Below are positions 49,535-58,562 of a DNA stretch of 64,000 nt, in pieces (position 1 is the first letter of the stretch; each line of letters opens with the position of its first letter). Position numbers and translations under genes: made by a program. The stretch comes from Dyella_A sp049445995. Lineage in GTDB: Bacteria; Pseudomonadota; Gammaproteobacteria; Xanthomonadales; Rhodanobacteraceae. A model generated the notes under the pieces. It had not been told where the DNA came from. It searched no databases and saw only the letters and a program-made list of their open reading frames with translations. The stretch covers positions 1-64,000 of the forward strand of contig NZ_JBMSDZ010000006.1 in assembly GCF_049445995.1 (NCBI RefSeq), written 5' to 3'.

Positions 49535-50149
49535 ATGACCGCTTCCCGTTCCCTGTTTGCCGCTTCCCTCATCACGGCCATCGGCCTGTCCGCCCTGCCG
49601 GCGTCGTCGGCGCGCGCGGCGGACGAACTAGGCGGCAATGCCGTGCCGGGGCTGTGCATGCTGTCGCGCGAGGCGGTGTTCGCGCAGTCCAAGGTGGGCC
49701 AGGCGGCCACGCAGCGCCTGAACCAGCTGGCGTCGCAGGCGCGCAACCAGCTCGCCAGCGAGCGTGCCCCGCTGAATACCGACATCCAAAATTTCCAGGC
49801 GAACGCCCCCAAGCTGAGCGAGGAGCAGCGCAAGCAGCAGGGCGGCGCGCTGCAGCAGCGCATGCAGGCGTTCCAGGGCAAGGCGGGTGAACTGACCGAG
49901 CGCGTCCGTTTTACCCAGGCCAAGGCGATGGAGCGCATCGGCGCGCAGGCCCAGCCGCTCATCGCGGCCAGCTACAAGAGCCATCGCTGCGGTCTGCTGC
50001 TGAACCGCGACGCGGTGCTCGGCGGCAATACCAGCAACGACCTCACCGCCGACGTGGTGAAGGGGCTGGACGCGAAGATCACCACCATCAGCTTCGACCT
50101 CGAACCGCTGCCGGCCGGTGCCCCGCCGCCGCCCGCGCCGGGCAAGTAG
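49535..50149 (+). CDS. Periplasmic Skp/OmpH-like chaperone
   Basis: 204-aa protein with a signal peptide (SLFAASLITAIGLSALPASSARA) and a long alpha-helical, Gln/Ala/Arg-rich body (AATQRLNQLASQARNQLASERAPL and QGGALQQRMQAFQGKAGELTERVRFTQAKAME) resembling the coiled tentacles of Skp/OmpH. The opening VPGLCMLSREAVFAQSKVG fits the conserved Skp N-terminus, where small-to-large VAVVD(N)-type start usually precedes; here it is modified and carries a Cys pair (C41/C151). Not adjacent to bamA/lpxD, so it is a second, orphan member. ATG 49535 follows an untypical ribosome site. Confidence 0.82.
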   Translation: MTASRSLFAASLITAIGLSALPASSARAADELGGNAVPGLCMLSREAVFAQSKVGQAATQRLNQLASQARNQLASERAPLNTDIQNFQANAPKLSEEQRKQQGGALQQRMQAFQGKAGELTERVRFTQAKAMERIGAQAQPLIAASYKSHRCGLLLNRDAVLGGNTSNDLTADVVKGLDAKITTISFDLEPLPAGAPPPPAPGK

Positions 50150-50219
50150 GTACGTCGTTCGTCGGGTCGTCGTGGCGGCTTCGGCCGCCGCCAGGCTTGC
50201 CCGACCTTGGCGTGTGGCC

Positions 50220-51340
50220 TCAGCCGATCGCCGGCGCGCGGCAATGGCGGTCGATGTACTCGCGCTGTGTGGGCATGGCCGCGGCGACCTCGGCGATCAC
50301 CTCGCGCAGGCTGGCCAGCCGTGCGGGTGCGTCCACCTGGGTGCGCAGGTCCACCAGCGGGTCATAGCGCTCGGGGTGGATGTCCTGGCCGGCCATCACC
50401 GCTAGCCAGTTGGAGTTCTGGAACAACTCCAGCGGTTCGGCGGCTAGCCGCCCATGGCCGCGGAAGTGCGCGAGCTTGTAGGCCAGCGGCTCGGGAATGT
50501 CCATGCGGGCGACGTGCCGCCACATCGGCTCGTCGCGCTGGTTGGCGTGGTAGTGCAGGATCAGGAAGTCGCGGATGCGCTCGTATTCCAGGGCGGTGAG
50601 GCGGTTGAATTCGGCGCGTGGCGCCAGTCGTCGTAGCCGGCGTGCAGGGCCTCCTCGATCAGCAGGCCGCGGAAGCCGCTGCAGTCGATGAACAGGTCGC
50701 CCTCCAGCGCGCCGCCGCCCTCCAGCCGCACGCGCTCGATGAAGCCATCTTCCGGCCGCAGTTCCACCGCCACCACGCGGCCCTCGGTGCGCCGCACGCC
50801 GCGCGCCTCGGCGTACTTGCGCAGGAACGCCGCGTACAGGCCCGCGTCGAACTGGTAGGCGTAGTCCAGCGTGGAAAGCACCTGGCGACGATCGGACGAG
50901 GGCGGCGAGAACTTGCCGTCGCGCGCGGCCACCCAGGCCAGCGAGTAGTCCTGCAGCGGCGTGCGGTCGCCGCGCATGCGCTCGCGCAGCCAGTAGTGAT
51001 GCAGCGGCACCTTGTCGAAGTCGGCGCCGTAGCTGCCGAACGGATGGAAGTAGCGGTGCCCGCGATGCGCCCAGCCGATGAACTCGATACCGAGCTTGAA
51101 GGTGCCCTGGGTGGCGGCGATGAAGGCGTTCTCGTCGATGCCGAGCGTCTGGTTGAACAGCTTGATCGGCGGAATGGTGGCCTCGCCCACGCCGATGGTG
51201 CCGATCTGCTCGGACTCCACCAGCTCGATCCGGCAGCTGCCCTGCAGCGCCTGCGCCAGCGCGGCGGCCACCATCCAGCCGGCCGTGCCGCCGCCCACGA
51301 TCACCACGCTGCGTATGCGCCGGTCGCCGATCTGCGCCAT
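50220..51340 (-). pseudogene. Tryptophan halogenase, internally deleted and frameshifted
   Basis: From ATG 51340 (site GAGGGG upstream) the frame encodes the flavin-dependent halogenase N-terminus: VVIVGGGTAGWMVAAALAQ (FAD motif), VGEATIPPIKLFNQTLGI, FIGWAHRGHRYFHPFG, and FIDCSGFRGLLIEEAL, stopping after GYDDW. It then shifts frame, and the C-terminal piece EFNRLTALEYERIRDFLILHYHANQR to PTQREYIDRHC lies in another frame down to 50220. Compared with a 500-aa enzyme about 100 residues in the middle (the W-x-W-x-I-P and substrate part) are missing, so it is not functional. The junction is near 50622. Normally such genes lie with TonB receptors, which are absent. Confidence 0.82.
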
Positions 51341-51418
51341 GCCCCATCCCCTCGCGAACCTCGTCGAAGCGGGGATTCTAGTGTGGTGTTGCGCGCTTGG
51401 CGGCCTTCGTCGGCGCAA

Positions 51419-51619
51419 CTACTTGCCGCCGGATGGCGGCATCAGCGCGAACAGCACCTCGTTCGCCGGCAGCGCCGAGGCGCGGGCGATGTCGCCAGGC
51501 GTGTCGCGGGTGGAATTGGCCTTGTAGCCGCGAGCCTGCAATTGCCCGAGCAGGTCTTCCGGAGCTGCGCCGATGATCGGGGCGAGATCCTCCAGCGTGG
51601 CGCGCGTCATCAACGCCAC
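51419..51619 (-). CDS. Small hypothetical protein
   Basis: 66-aa frame from GTG 51619 (MALMTRATLEDLAPIIGAAP, ending NEVLFALMPPSGGK). The first half TLEDLAPIIGAAPEDLLGQLQARGYK and second half DTPGDIARASALPANEVLFALMPP look like two repeats of a small helical (helix-turn-helix-like) domain seen at the C-terminus of some membrane proteins; it may be a remnant of such a gene. No clear ribosome site and no neighbour in operon. Coding is plausible but uncertain. Confidence 0.4.
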   Translation of the reverse strand: MALMTRATLEDLAPIIGAAPEDLLGQLQARGYKANSTRDTPGDIARASALPANEVLFALMPPSGGK

Positions 51620-51782
51620 GGTCTGGCTTCAACGCGAGGATCCTTGCGGGCGAGGCGACTGTGGCGCTCAGCAGATGATAGGCATTCGCATTTGAAGCGG
51701 CAAGCTGGGCTGTCGCGAATCGGGAAAACTCAGCGCGAGGCCGATGCTAAAGTCCGGAGCTTTCCCTTACCCGGAGCGACGC

Positions 51783-52739
51783 ATGAGCCAGCCCCTTTCT
51801 GCCTATCCGATCGGCACGCCCGGCGTGGTCTGGGGTCCTGCCGAGGTGGCGGCCTGGCGCGCCCGGCAGACCCGCCAACGCAGCTACGCCGACGACGTGC
51901 TGACCGCGATCGAGCGCCTGCGCAGCCGTTTCGACGTCAGCGAATACGGCACGCTCGACTATGCGCCGGAGCGCTTTCCCCTGTATGCCGTGCGCAGCCG
52001 CGACTGGCGCGATGAACGCCCCACCATGCTGGTCACCGGCGGCGTGCACGGCTACGAAACCAGCGGCGTGCACGGCGCGCTGCAGTTTCTGGAACGCGAC
52101 GCGGCGCGCTACGCCGGCCGCGTGAACCTACTGGTGGTGCCCTGCGTGAGCCCGTGGGCGTACGAGCGCATCCACCGCTGGAACCCGGATGCGATCGATC
52201 CCAACCGCTCGTTCCGCGAGCCCAGCCCGGCGCAGGAATCGGCCGCGCTGCTGCGGCTGCTGGCACCGCTGCGCGAGCGCGTGCTCATGCACATCGACCT
52301 GCACGAAACCACCGACAGCGACGAGTCGGAATTCCGCCCCGCGCTGGCCGCCCGCGACGGCGTGGCGTACGAGCCCGGCGAGATTCCCGATGGCTTCTAC
52401 CTGGTGGACGACACCGAGAACCCGCAGCCGGCGTTCCAGCAGGCGATCATCGAGGCGGTGGCCAGGGTTACCCACATCGCACCGGCCGACGCGAAGGGCG
52501 AGATCATCGGCTCGCCGATGATGGCTCCCGGCGTGATCCGGTACCCGCTGAAAGAGCTGGGCCTGTGCGCCGGCATCACCCACGCGCGCTACACCACCAC
52601 CACCGAGGTCTACCCCGACAGCCCCCGCGCCACCCCCGCGCAGTGCAACGACGCCCAGGTGGCGGCGGTATGCGCGGCGATCGATTTCGCGCTGGCCCAT
52701 GATCGTGCGCGGGCCGCCGCCGGCATCCGGCCGGGTTGA
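51783..52739 (+). CDS. M14-family zinc carboxypeptidase-like hydrolase
   Basis: 318-aa metalloenzyme of the M14 (AstE/AspA-like) group. Zinc ligands: TGGVHGYETSGVHG (His-x-x-Glu) and VLMHIDLHETTD (His). Other catalytic parts: NPDAIDPNRSFREPS (substrate Arg/Asn motif) and a late Glu in TTTEVYPD. No signal peptide, so cytoplasmic. Removes an N- or C-terminal group from a small peptide or acyl amino acid; the exact substrate is unknown. GGAG lies 8 nt upstream of ATG 51783; the frame opens earlier at 51744 without such a site. Confidence 0.88.
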   Translation: MSQPLSAYPIGTPGVVWGPAEVAAWRARQTRQRSYADDVLTAIERLRSRFDVSEYGTLDYAPERFPLYAVRSRDWRDERPTMLVTGGVHGYETSGVHGALQFLERDAARYAGRVNLLVVPCVSPWAYERIHRWNPDAIDPNRSFREPSPAQESAALLRLLAPLRERVLMHIDLHETTDSDESEFRPALAARDGVAYEPGEIPDGFYLVDDTENPQPAFQQAIIEAVARVTHIAPADAKGEIIGSPMMAPGVIRYPLKELGLCAGITHARYTTTTEVYPDSPRATPAQCNDAQVAAVCAAIDFALAHDRARAAAGIRPG

Positions 52740-52844
52740 GTTCGCCGCGCCGACGTGTATAACCGAGCGGTTGCCGCGATCCGGCAGACCGCGCAGGCCG
52801 CACCGGTCGGGGCGCGACGATGCATCCAGAAGGGGAGAGTTCCG

Positions 52845-55151
52845 ATGATGCGAATCACCTGGCGGCCGCTGCTGCTCAGCGCGGCGTTGATGGCCGCGTT
52901 CGGCCCGGCGCTGGCGGCCGGGGACGGCAAGCCCGCGCCGGAGGCCATGTTCGGCTTCAGCACCGACGCGGCGAGCGCGCAGCGGCAGCTGGAGCAGCGC
53001 TTCGACGCCCTGCTCGATCCGGCCGACCAGCGCGCCTGGCTCAAGCAGATGTCCGCCGCCCCCAACCAGGTGGGCGCGCCGCACGACAAGGCCAATGCCG
53101 AGTTCATGCTGGCGCAGTTCCGCGCCTGGGGTTGGGATGCGCACATCGAGACCTTCAACGTGCTCTATCCCACGCCGAAAACGGTGGCGCTGCAGTTGCT
53201 GGGTCTGCAGCCGTACACCGCCAGGCTGAGCGAGCCGGCGGTGGCCGGCGATGCCACCTCGGACATCCGCGACGGCGCGCTGCCGCCCTACAACGTCTAC
53301 GGCGGCGACGGCGACGTGACCGCCGAGGTGGTCTACGCCAACTACGGCATGCCCGACGACTACAAGGAGCTGGCCCGCCGCGGCATCGACGTGCGCGGCA
53401 GGATCGTGCTTACCCGCTACGGCGGCGGCTGGCGCGGACTCAAGCCCAAGCTGGCGCAGCAGCACGGCGCGGTCGGCTGCCTGATCTATTCCGATCCGCA
53501 CGATGACGGCTACGTGCAGGGCGATGCCTATCCGCAAGGCGGCTGGCGCCCGGCCGACGGTGTGCAGCGCGGCTCGGTGCAGGACATGCAGCTCTACCCC
53601 GGCGACCCGCTCACCCCCGGCATCGGTTCCACGCCGGACGCCAAGCGGCTGTCGATCGCCGACGCGGCCACCATTCTGAAGATCCCGGTGCTGCCGATTT
53701 CCTACGCCGACGCCACCCCGCTGCTGCGCGCGCTGGGCGGCCCGGTGGCGCCCGGCGGCTGGCGCGGCGGGCTCGGGCTCACCTATCACGTGGGCCCCAG
53801 CGCGGCGAAGGCGCACCTGGTGGTGAAGTCGAACTGGACGCAGCAGCCGGTATACGACGTGATCGCCGTGATGCAGGGCGCGAGTGAGCCGGACCAGTGG
53901 ATCGTGCGCGGCAACCACCACGATGCCTGGGTGTTCGGCGCGTGGGACCCGCTGGCCGGCAACGTGGCGCTGATGGCCGAGGCCAAGGCGATCGGTACGC
54001 TGGTGAAGCAGGGCTGGCGGCCGCAGCGCACCCTGGTCTACGCCAGCTGGGACGGCGAGGAGCCGGGCCTGATCGGCTCCACCGAATGGGCCGAGACGCA
54101 TGCGCAGGAGCTCCAGGCCAAGGCGGTGATGTACGTCAACACCGACACCAACGGCCGCGGTTTCCTGGGCGCCGAGGGCAGCCACTCGCTGCAGCATCTG
54201 GTCAATCAGGTGATCGACGGCGTGACCGATCCGGAAACCCAGGCCAGCGTCGGCCAGCGCCTGCGCGCGCGCATGCAGCTCGATGGCGCAGGCGCGCAGG
54301 CCAGACCCGAAGCGAAGGCCGATGCCAAGCTGGCCGCTGCCGGCGGCGATCTGCCGATCGGCGCGCTGGGCTCGGGCTCGGACTACAGCGCCTTCCTCGA
54401 ACACCTTGGCATCGCCTCGCTCAACCTGGGCTTCGGCGGCGAGGACGACGACGCCGGCATCTACCACTCGCGCTACGACTCGTTCGATCACTACCTGCGC
54501 TTCGGCGATCCGGACTTCGCCTACGGCGTGGCGCTGTCGAAAGTGGCCGGACACATCGTGCTGCGCGCGGCCGATGCCAACGTGCTGCCGCTGCGCTTCG
54601 GCGACTTCAGCCGCACGCTGGATCGCTACGTGGGCGAGTTGCACGCGCTGGTGGATCGCACCCGCAAGGCCACGCTGGCGCAGCACCGGCTGCTCGACAG
54701 CCACGCCTACCAGCTGGCCAGCGACCCGACCCGCCCGGTGCAACCGCCGGCGCGCGATTCGGACATGCCGGCGATCCGGCTGGCGCCGCTGGATCTCGCC
54801 GCCAAACGCCTCAGGCAGAGCGCGCAGGCCTTCGATGCGGCGTACGCGCGCCGCGCCGCCGGCGGCTTCACGATGCCCGCGGCGCAGCGACACGCGCTCG
54901 ACACGCAGATCGCCCGCATGGAGCAGGCGCTGACCCGTCCCGCCGGCCTGCCCGGACGTCCGTGGTTCCAGCACATGATCTACGCGCCGGGCATGCTCAC
55001 CGGCTACGGCGTGAAGACCGTGCCCGGCGTGCGCGAGGCGATCGAGGGACGGCGCTGGGCCGAGGCCGACCGCTACGCCGCGATCACCGCCGGCGTGCTC
55101 GACCGCTATCGCGCCAGGCTCGACCGGCTGACGGCGTTGCTCAGGCACTGA
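52845..55151 (+). CDS. Secreted M28 glutamate carboxypeptidase II-like peptidase
   Basis: 768-aa exopeptidase. Signal peptide (WRPLLLSAALMAAFGPALAA), then a protease-associated insert (GGRIVLTRYGG region, about 165-330), the M28 zinc domain with IVRGNHHDAWVFGAWDPLAGN (His/Asp ligands), SWDGEEPGLIGSTEW (Glu pair) and VNTDTNGRG (Asp), the late His in YHSRYDSFDH, and a C-terminal helical transferrin-receptor-like dimerisation domain (about 620-768). The layout is that of human PSMA/FOLH1 homologues, which release C-terminal glutamate or act as aminopeptidases. It would provide peptides and amino acids to the POT transporters and catabolic genes upstream. Confidence 0.92.
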   Translation: MMRITWRPLLLSAALMAAFGPALAAGDGKPAPEAMFGFSTDAASAQRQLEQRFDALLDPADQRAWLKQMSAAPNQVGAPHDKANAEFMLAQFRAWGWDAHIETFNVLYPTPKTVALQLLGLQPYTARLSEPAVAGDATSDIRDGALPPYNVYGGDGDVTAEVVYANYGMPDDYKELARRGIDVRGRIVLTRYGGGWRGLKPKLAQQHGAVGCLIYSDPHDDGYVQGDAYPQGGWRPADGVQRGSVQDMQLYPGDPLTPGIGSTPDAKRLSIADAATILKIPVLPISYADATPLLRALGGPVAPGGWRGGLGLTYHVGPSAAKAHLVVKSNWTQQPVYDVIAVMQGASEPDQWIVRGNHHDAWVFGAWDPLAGNVALMAEAKAIGTLVKQGWRPQRTLVYASWDGEEPGLIGSTEWAETHAQELQAKAVMYVNTDTNGRGFLGAEGSHSLQHLVNQVIDGVTDPETQASVGQRLRARMQLDGAGAQARPEAKADAKLAAAGGDLPIGALGSGSDYSAFLEHLGIASLNLGFGGEDDDAGIYHSRYDSFDHYLRFGDPDFAYGVALSKVAGHIVLRAADANVLPLRFGDFSRTLDRYVGELHALVDRTRKATLAQHRLLDSHAYQLASDPTRPVQPPARDSDMPAIRLAPLDLAAKRLRQSAQAFDAAYARRAAGGFTMPAAQRHALDTQIARMEQALTRPAGLPGRPWFQHMIYAPGMLTGYGVKTVPGVREAIEGRRWAEADRYAAITAGVLDRYRARLDRLTALLRH

Positions 55152-55361
55152 TCGGCACGCGCGGGGCAGGGCGATGGCGCGGCACCCCCGCGCCATCGAT
55201 ACAGACCGCTTGACCTTGGCGCTCGCCGCGTGCTGCCCGCTGGGTCGGACGGCATCACGCGTCGGCGCCACTCCTGCCGATCGCTTTACTGGTCCGCGGC
55301 CGACGAAGGCGCGCACTCTCCTCAAAATACCCGGAATCCGCATGCAGACTCGGGATGCCAC

Positions 55362-55469
55362 GCCGGCCTGGGCTTTCGCGAAGTGGGCACGCAGACGCTG
55401 GGCGCGGGCAAGCAGGTGTCGCTGCAGGCGCTGGAGATCGCGGCGGATACGCCGCTGTCGCGCGGCTGA
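55362..55469 (+). pseudogene. Possible C-terminal remnant of a GNAT acetyltransferase
   Basis: The frame reads AGLGFREVGTQTLGAGKQVS then LQALEIAADTPLSRG and stop. The G-F-R-E-V-G...VSLQALEI order is the usual ending of GNAT-type acetyltransferases, where a Tyr/x-x-x-GF segment precedes strand beta-6. Everything before it (the acetyl-CoA binding R/QxxGxG/A) is lacking, so it is a fragment. The short length makes the family call tentative. Confidence 0.45.
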
Positions 55470-55657
55470 GGCAGGGCTTCGCATTGCGGCTGCCGGCGCC
55501 TCGCCACATCCGTGCGTCAGAAATGGCCTACATCGACGTCAGTCAATAGCCGATGGGAGCCCCCCTCGCCGTGAGCGCATGCTGCACCGACCCCGCGAGT
55601 CGGCACCAAGGCCGGCCGGATGTCTGGTGAGAACCTCGAAAAACTCGAAATCAGGCT

Positions 55658-55736
55658 CGTCATCCCCGCGAAAGCGGGGATCCAGTGACTCCAAGGCCCT
55701 CAAGGACACTGGATTCCCGCTTTCGCGGGAATGACG
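55658..55736. repeat. REP pair (CGTCATCCCCGCG family, mixed arms)
   Basis: CGTCATCCCCGCGAAAGCGG on the left pairs imperfectly with the right arm TTCCCGCTTTCGCGGGAATG; the left is the ATCCCC variant, the right the ATTCCC variant, so the two arms may have been acquired separately. The spacer has CACTGGAT/ATCCAGTG. Confidence 0.85.
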
Positions 55737-55853
55737 AACAAAGAGCGGTTTTTCGAGGCTTCCTGGTGCAAGTGACCGGCTCGGAATGCCTGGCGGAACC
55801 GACGGACGGGGTGCTGCATGGCTGGGCAGCCGCCCCCGATTGCCCGCCTTTTG

Positions 55854-55877
55854 GCGCCCGTGCCCCGGGCGCTTTTT
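55854..55877 (+). terminator. Terminator-like hairpin just before a small gene
   Basis: Stem GCGCCCG (55854-55860), loop TGCCC, stem CGGGCGC (55866-55872), followed directly by TTTTT. It has the shape of a rho-independent terminator, yet lies only 19 bp upstream of the small gene's start and overlaps its ribosome site region, suggesting an attenuator or the 3' end of an upstream short transcript. The GGAG site of the small gene follows at about 55883. Confidence 0.7.
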
Positions 55878-55895
55878 CTGTCTGGAGTGACCCTC

Positions 55896-56075
55896 ATGCT
55901 GGACGTGCGCAACCACCGGGATGGCTTCGTCGTCTATGACCTGGTCAGCGACGAGCCGGTGATGCGCTTCGACACCCTGCGCGATGCCGATGCGTTCGTG
56001 GCCGAGGCGGTGATCGCCGATCTGCATGCGCAGCTGCAGCGCTGGTCGCTCGATCACGTGCCGGCAACCTGGTAG
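55896..56075 (+). CDS. Small hypothetical protein (59 aa)
   Basis: ATG 55896 has a GGAG site about 9 nt upstream and the product MLDVRNHRDGFVVYDLVSDE to DLHAQLQRWSLDHVPATW is acidic and amphipathic, without membrane segments: a beta hairpin (DGFVVYDLVSDEPVMRFDTL) followed by a helix (RDADAFVAEAVIADLHAQLQRW). Codon usage is like the neighbours. No family recognised. It is preceded by a terminator-like hairpin and followed by repeat-rich DNA, so it is likely monocistronic. Confidence 0.6.
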   Translation: MLDVRNHRDGFVVYDLVSDEPVMRFDTLRDADAFVAEAVIADLHAQLQRWSLDHVPATW

Positions 56076-56254
56076 CTCCGCCACGTCGAAGTTTCCCGGG
56101 ACAGGCCGCCGCGCGGTGTCCCGGGCCAGTGCCGTCCGGGGCGCGTGTCCGCATCCTTGTCGTGCCCGCTGTGCCGCGGACGTTCCACTCCCGCAAGGCC
56201 CCGTTCGGGACCTTTTCACTTTGTCGCGCCAGCGCCGCCTGCCGACGGCGCTCT

Positions 56255-56424
56255 GCCAGCAGCCTGTCGGGCTTTGGTCGGCCGGGCTGCGAATCCGTCT
56301 GTGCGGTCCCTATTTCCGCCGCTTCTTGGCCCATAGCACCACTATGGGCCGGCGAAACGTCGAAAATCTGTCCTCGCACAGCCGACTTCTCGCCTCGACC
56401 AGCAAAGCCCGACAGGCTGCTAGC
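56255..56424. repeat. ~170-bp palindromic element (AGCAGCCTGTCGGGCTTTGG type)
   Basis: Ends AGCAGCCTGTCGGGCTTTGG and CAAAGCCCGACAGGCTGCTA are inverted repeats, and the centre forms a second hairpin GGCCCATAG-CACCA-CTATGGGCC (about 56328-56350). The left half matches 39283-39362. No coding content is evident, and ends carry CTAG-like sequence. It resembles a small non-autonomous mobile palindrome. The 378-bp gap 56076-56453 contains little else. Confidence 0.85.
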
Positions 56425-56453
56425 CTGTCGCCTCCTCGTTCCCCGGCCCTGGC

Positions 56454-58091
56454 ATGCGCACCGACGGCATTTCGTTCCACCATCCGCTGGCGTTCTGGGC
56501 CGGCTGTGTGCTGCTGGTGGCCGGGGTGCTGGCGCATGTGCCGATGTTCCTGATGGGGGCGCCGATGCACTACCGCCTGGCCGGCATGCCGATGGATGCG
56601 ACCATGCTGACCGGCATGGCGATGATTCCGCTGGGCCTGGCGCTGGCCGCCTACGGCCTGGCGCCGCGCATCGAGCAGGTGCGGCGCACGCTGCATGGCT
56701 CGCGCAACCGCGCCTGTTTCCATCTCGCCGACGGCGTGCCGCTGAATCGCGAGCACTGGACCCTGGTGCTGGTGCTGGTGGTGGCGCTGGCGGTGGACGT
56801 GATGAAGCCGGCCACGCTCGGTTTCGTGATGCCCGGCATGACGCGCGAGTACGCGATCAGCCAGGAGAGCGGCGCCTGGCTGGCGCTGGTGGCGTTGACC
56901 GGCACCACGGTGGGCTCGGTGGTGTGGGGACGCATCGGCGACGTGTTCGGCCGGCGCGCGGCGATCCTGCTGTCGGCGCTGATGTTCATGGGCACGGCGA
57001 TCTGCGGCGCGATGCCGTCGTTCGGCTGGAACCTGGTGATGTGCTTTCTGATGGGTGCCTCGGCCGGCGGTCTGCTGCCGATCGCCTTCACCCTGATGGC
57101 CGAGGCGATTCCCGCGGCCCATCGCGGCTGGCTGCTGGTGGCGCTGGGCGGCATCGGCACCTCGGCCGGCTACCTGCTCGCCGCCGGTGCGGCGGCGGTG
57201 CTGGAGCCGCTGTTCAGCTGGCGCGCGCTGTGGCTGCTGGGCCTGCCTACCGGCGCGCTGATCGTGCTGCTCAACCGCTGGATTCCCGAGTCGCCGCGCT
57301 TCCTGTCCAACGCGGGCATGGAAGCGGCGGCCCGCGCGGTGCTGCTGCGCTTTGCCGGCGCCCGCGCGCAGGCGATCGAGGTCGACGATGCGGCGCATCC
57401 GGGTGCGCCGATCGTCGACGAGCAGCATCCCGTGGCCGGGCTGCGCCAGCTGCTGCGCGGGCGGCACGCGGCGATCAGCTGGGGGTTGATGGTGTGCGGC
57501 ACGGCGTGGGGACTGGTGAACTTCGGATTTCTGCTGTGGCTGCCGGTGAACCTGGTGAAGCTGGGCGTGGACCCGGCCGGCGCCAGCGCGCTGCTGGCGC
57601 GTTCGGCGTTCATCGCGCTGCCCGGCATCGGCGTGGTGGTGTGGCTCTATCACCGCTGGAGCAGCGTGCGTTCGCTGGTGCTGTTCATCGCGCTGACGGC
57701 GGCGGCGCTGCTGACTTTCATGGCGATGGCATGGCTCGATCTGCGTTCGGCGCAGCTCACCACGGCGGCCACCGCAGCGCTGCTGGTGAGCGTGAGCGGG
57801 GTGATCGCCATGCTGATTCCCTACGCCGCCGAGATCTATCCGGTGCACCTGCGCGGCACCGGCGCGGGGGTGATCGCGGCCAGTTCCAAGTTCGGTGGCA
57901 TCCTCGGTGCCGGGCTCGGCGTGCTGGGCTGCTTCGAGCATCTGGCGCTGGCCGCGGCGCTGATTGCGCTGCCGATGCTCGCCGCCGCGGTGATGCTGGC
58001 GCGCACCGGCATCGAGACGCGCGGGCTGGGGCTGGAGGAGATCCAGACCGCGATGGGTGCGCCGCTGGCCGACCCGCCGCGGCGCCACTGA
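56454..58091 (+). CDS. MFS transporter (sugar-porter-like, with extra N-terminal membrane helices)
   Basis: 545-aa permease. Two hydrophobic segments at about 12-33 and 50-66 precede an MFS core with 12 helices. Core motifs: GRIGDVFGRRAAI (motif A, GR-x-x-D-x-x-GRR), RWIPESPRFL typical of sugar and aromatic-acid porters, and PYAAEIYPVHLRGTGAGVI in the second half, also characteristic. Substrate cannot be assigned (aromatic acids, sugars or niacin are possible). The extra N-terminal part is unusual. ATG 56454 lies 30 bp after a palindromic element with no clear ribosome site. Confidence 0.88.
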   Translation: MRTDGISFHHPLAFWAGCVLLVAGVLAHVPMFLMGAPMHYRLAGMPMDATMLTGMAMIPLGLALAAYGLAPRIEQVRRTLHGSRNRACFHLADGVPLNREHWTLVLVLVVALAVDVMKPATLGFVMPGMTREYAISQESGAWLALVALTGTTVGSVVWGRIGDVFGRRAAILLSALMFMGTAICGAMPSFGWNLVMCFLMGASAGGLLPIAFTLMAEAIPAAHRGWLLVALGGIGTSAGYLLAAGAAAVLEPLFSWRALWLLGLPTGALIVLLNRWIPESPRFLSNAGMEAAARAVLLRFAGARAQAIEVDDAAHPGAPIVDEQHPVAGLRQLLRGRHAAISWGLMVCGTAWGLVNFGFLLWLPVNLVKLGVDPAGASALLARSAFIALPGIGVVVWLYHRWSSVRSLVLFIALTAAALLTFMAMAWLDLRSAQLTTAATAALLVSVSGVIAMLIPYAAEIYPVHLRGTGAGVIAASSKFGGILGAGLGVLGCFEHLALAAALIALPMLAAAVMLARTGIETRGLGLEEIQTAMGAPLADPPRRH

Positions 58092-58122
58092 CTTTTTCGT
58101 TCGACACGCATCACGGATTGCC

Positions 58123-58407
58123 ATGAAAACGATCGGACTGCTCGGCGGCATGAGCTGGGAATCGACCATTCCCTACTACCGCCTGATCAACGAGGCGGTG
58201 AAGCAGCGCCTGGGCGGGCTGCACTCGGTCAGACTGCTGCTGCACAGTGTGGACTTCGCCCAGATCGAGGCCTGCCAGCGCGCCGGCGACTGGGCCGCGG
58301 CCGGCGCGCAGCTGGCGCAGGCCGCGCGAGGCCTGCAGGCGGCCGGCGCCGACCTGCTGCTGAGCGCGCGCCGCCCGCGATCGTGCGCGGTTACAGCCCG
58401 CCGGTGA
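58123..58407 (+). pseudogene. Aspartate/glutamate racemase, truncated
   Basis: Opens MKTIGLLGGMSWESTIPYYRLINEAVKQRLGGLHS, the exact N-terminus of YgeA-type aspartate/glutamate racemases, continuing to ARGLQAAGADLLL, where the family's active-site CTNTMH would follow. Instead it turns into SARRPRSCAVTARR and stops. At 94 aa versus about 230 it lacks both catalytic cysteines. The downstream 58408-58562 shows no continuation in any frame. Possibly formerly an operon partner of the MFS gene 32 bp before it. Confidence 0.8.
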
Positions 58408-58562
58408 GGCACTGGCCGCGGCCGTGGTCGGAGCCCCACTCCTCGTCGCTGTCGGTGACGATCGACACCGTCCGTCGCTCGCCTCGATGCCGCAGCTGGG
58501 CTCCAGCTCGCGGCACAGCTCGGCTAGGCTTGGGCATCCGCCCACCGTCCGGAACCCCTGCC

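Larger units (their letters stand above)
55152..55895. other. Long gap with gene remnants and repeats
   Basis: 744 bp without an intact gene. It contains a possible acetyltransferase C-terminus (55362-55469), a 34-bp repeat shared with 39236-39272, a REP pair (55658-55736) and a hairpin just upstream of the next small gene. Nothing else recognisable; the first 200 bp are GC-rich and featureless. Confidence 0.6.

Noticed and set aside
58408..58562. Continuation of the racemase gene or a minus-strand small gene
   Set aside because: No frame restores the racemase active-site motifs, and the minus-strand peptide ending DEEWGSDHGRGQCLTGGL could not be tied to a start or family.
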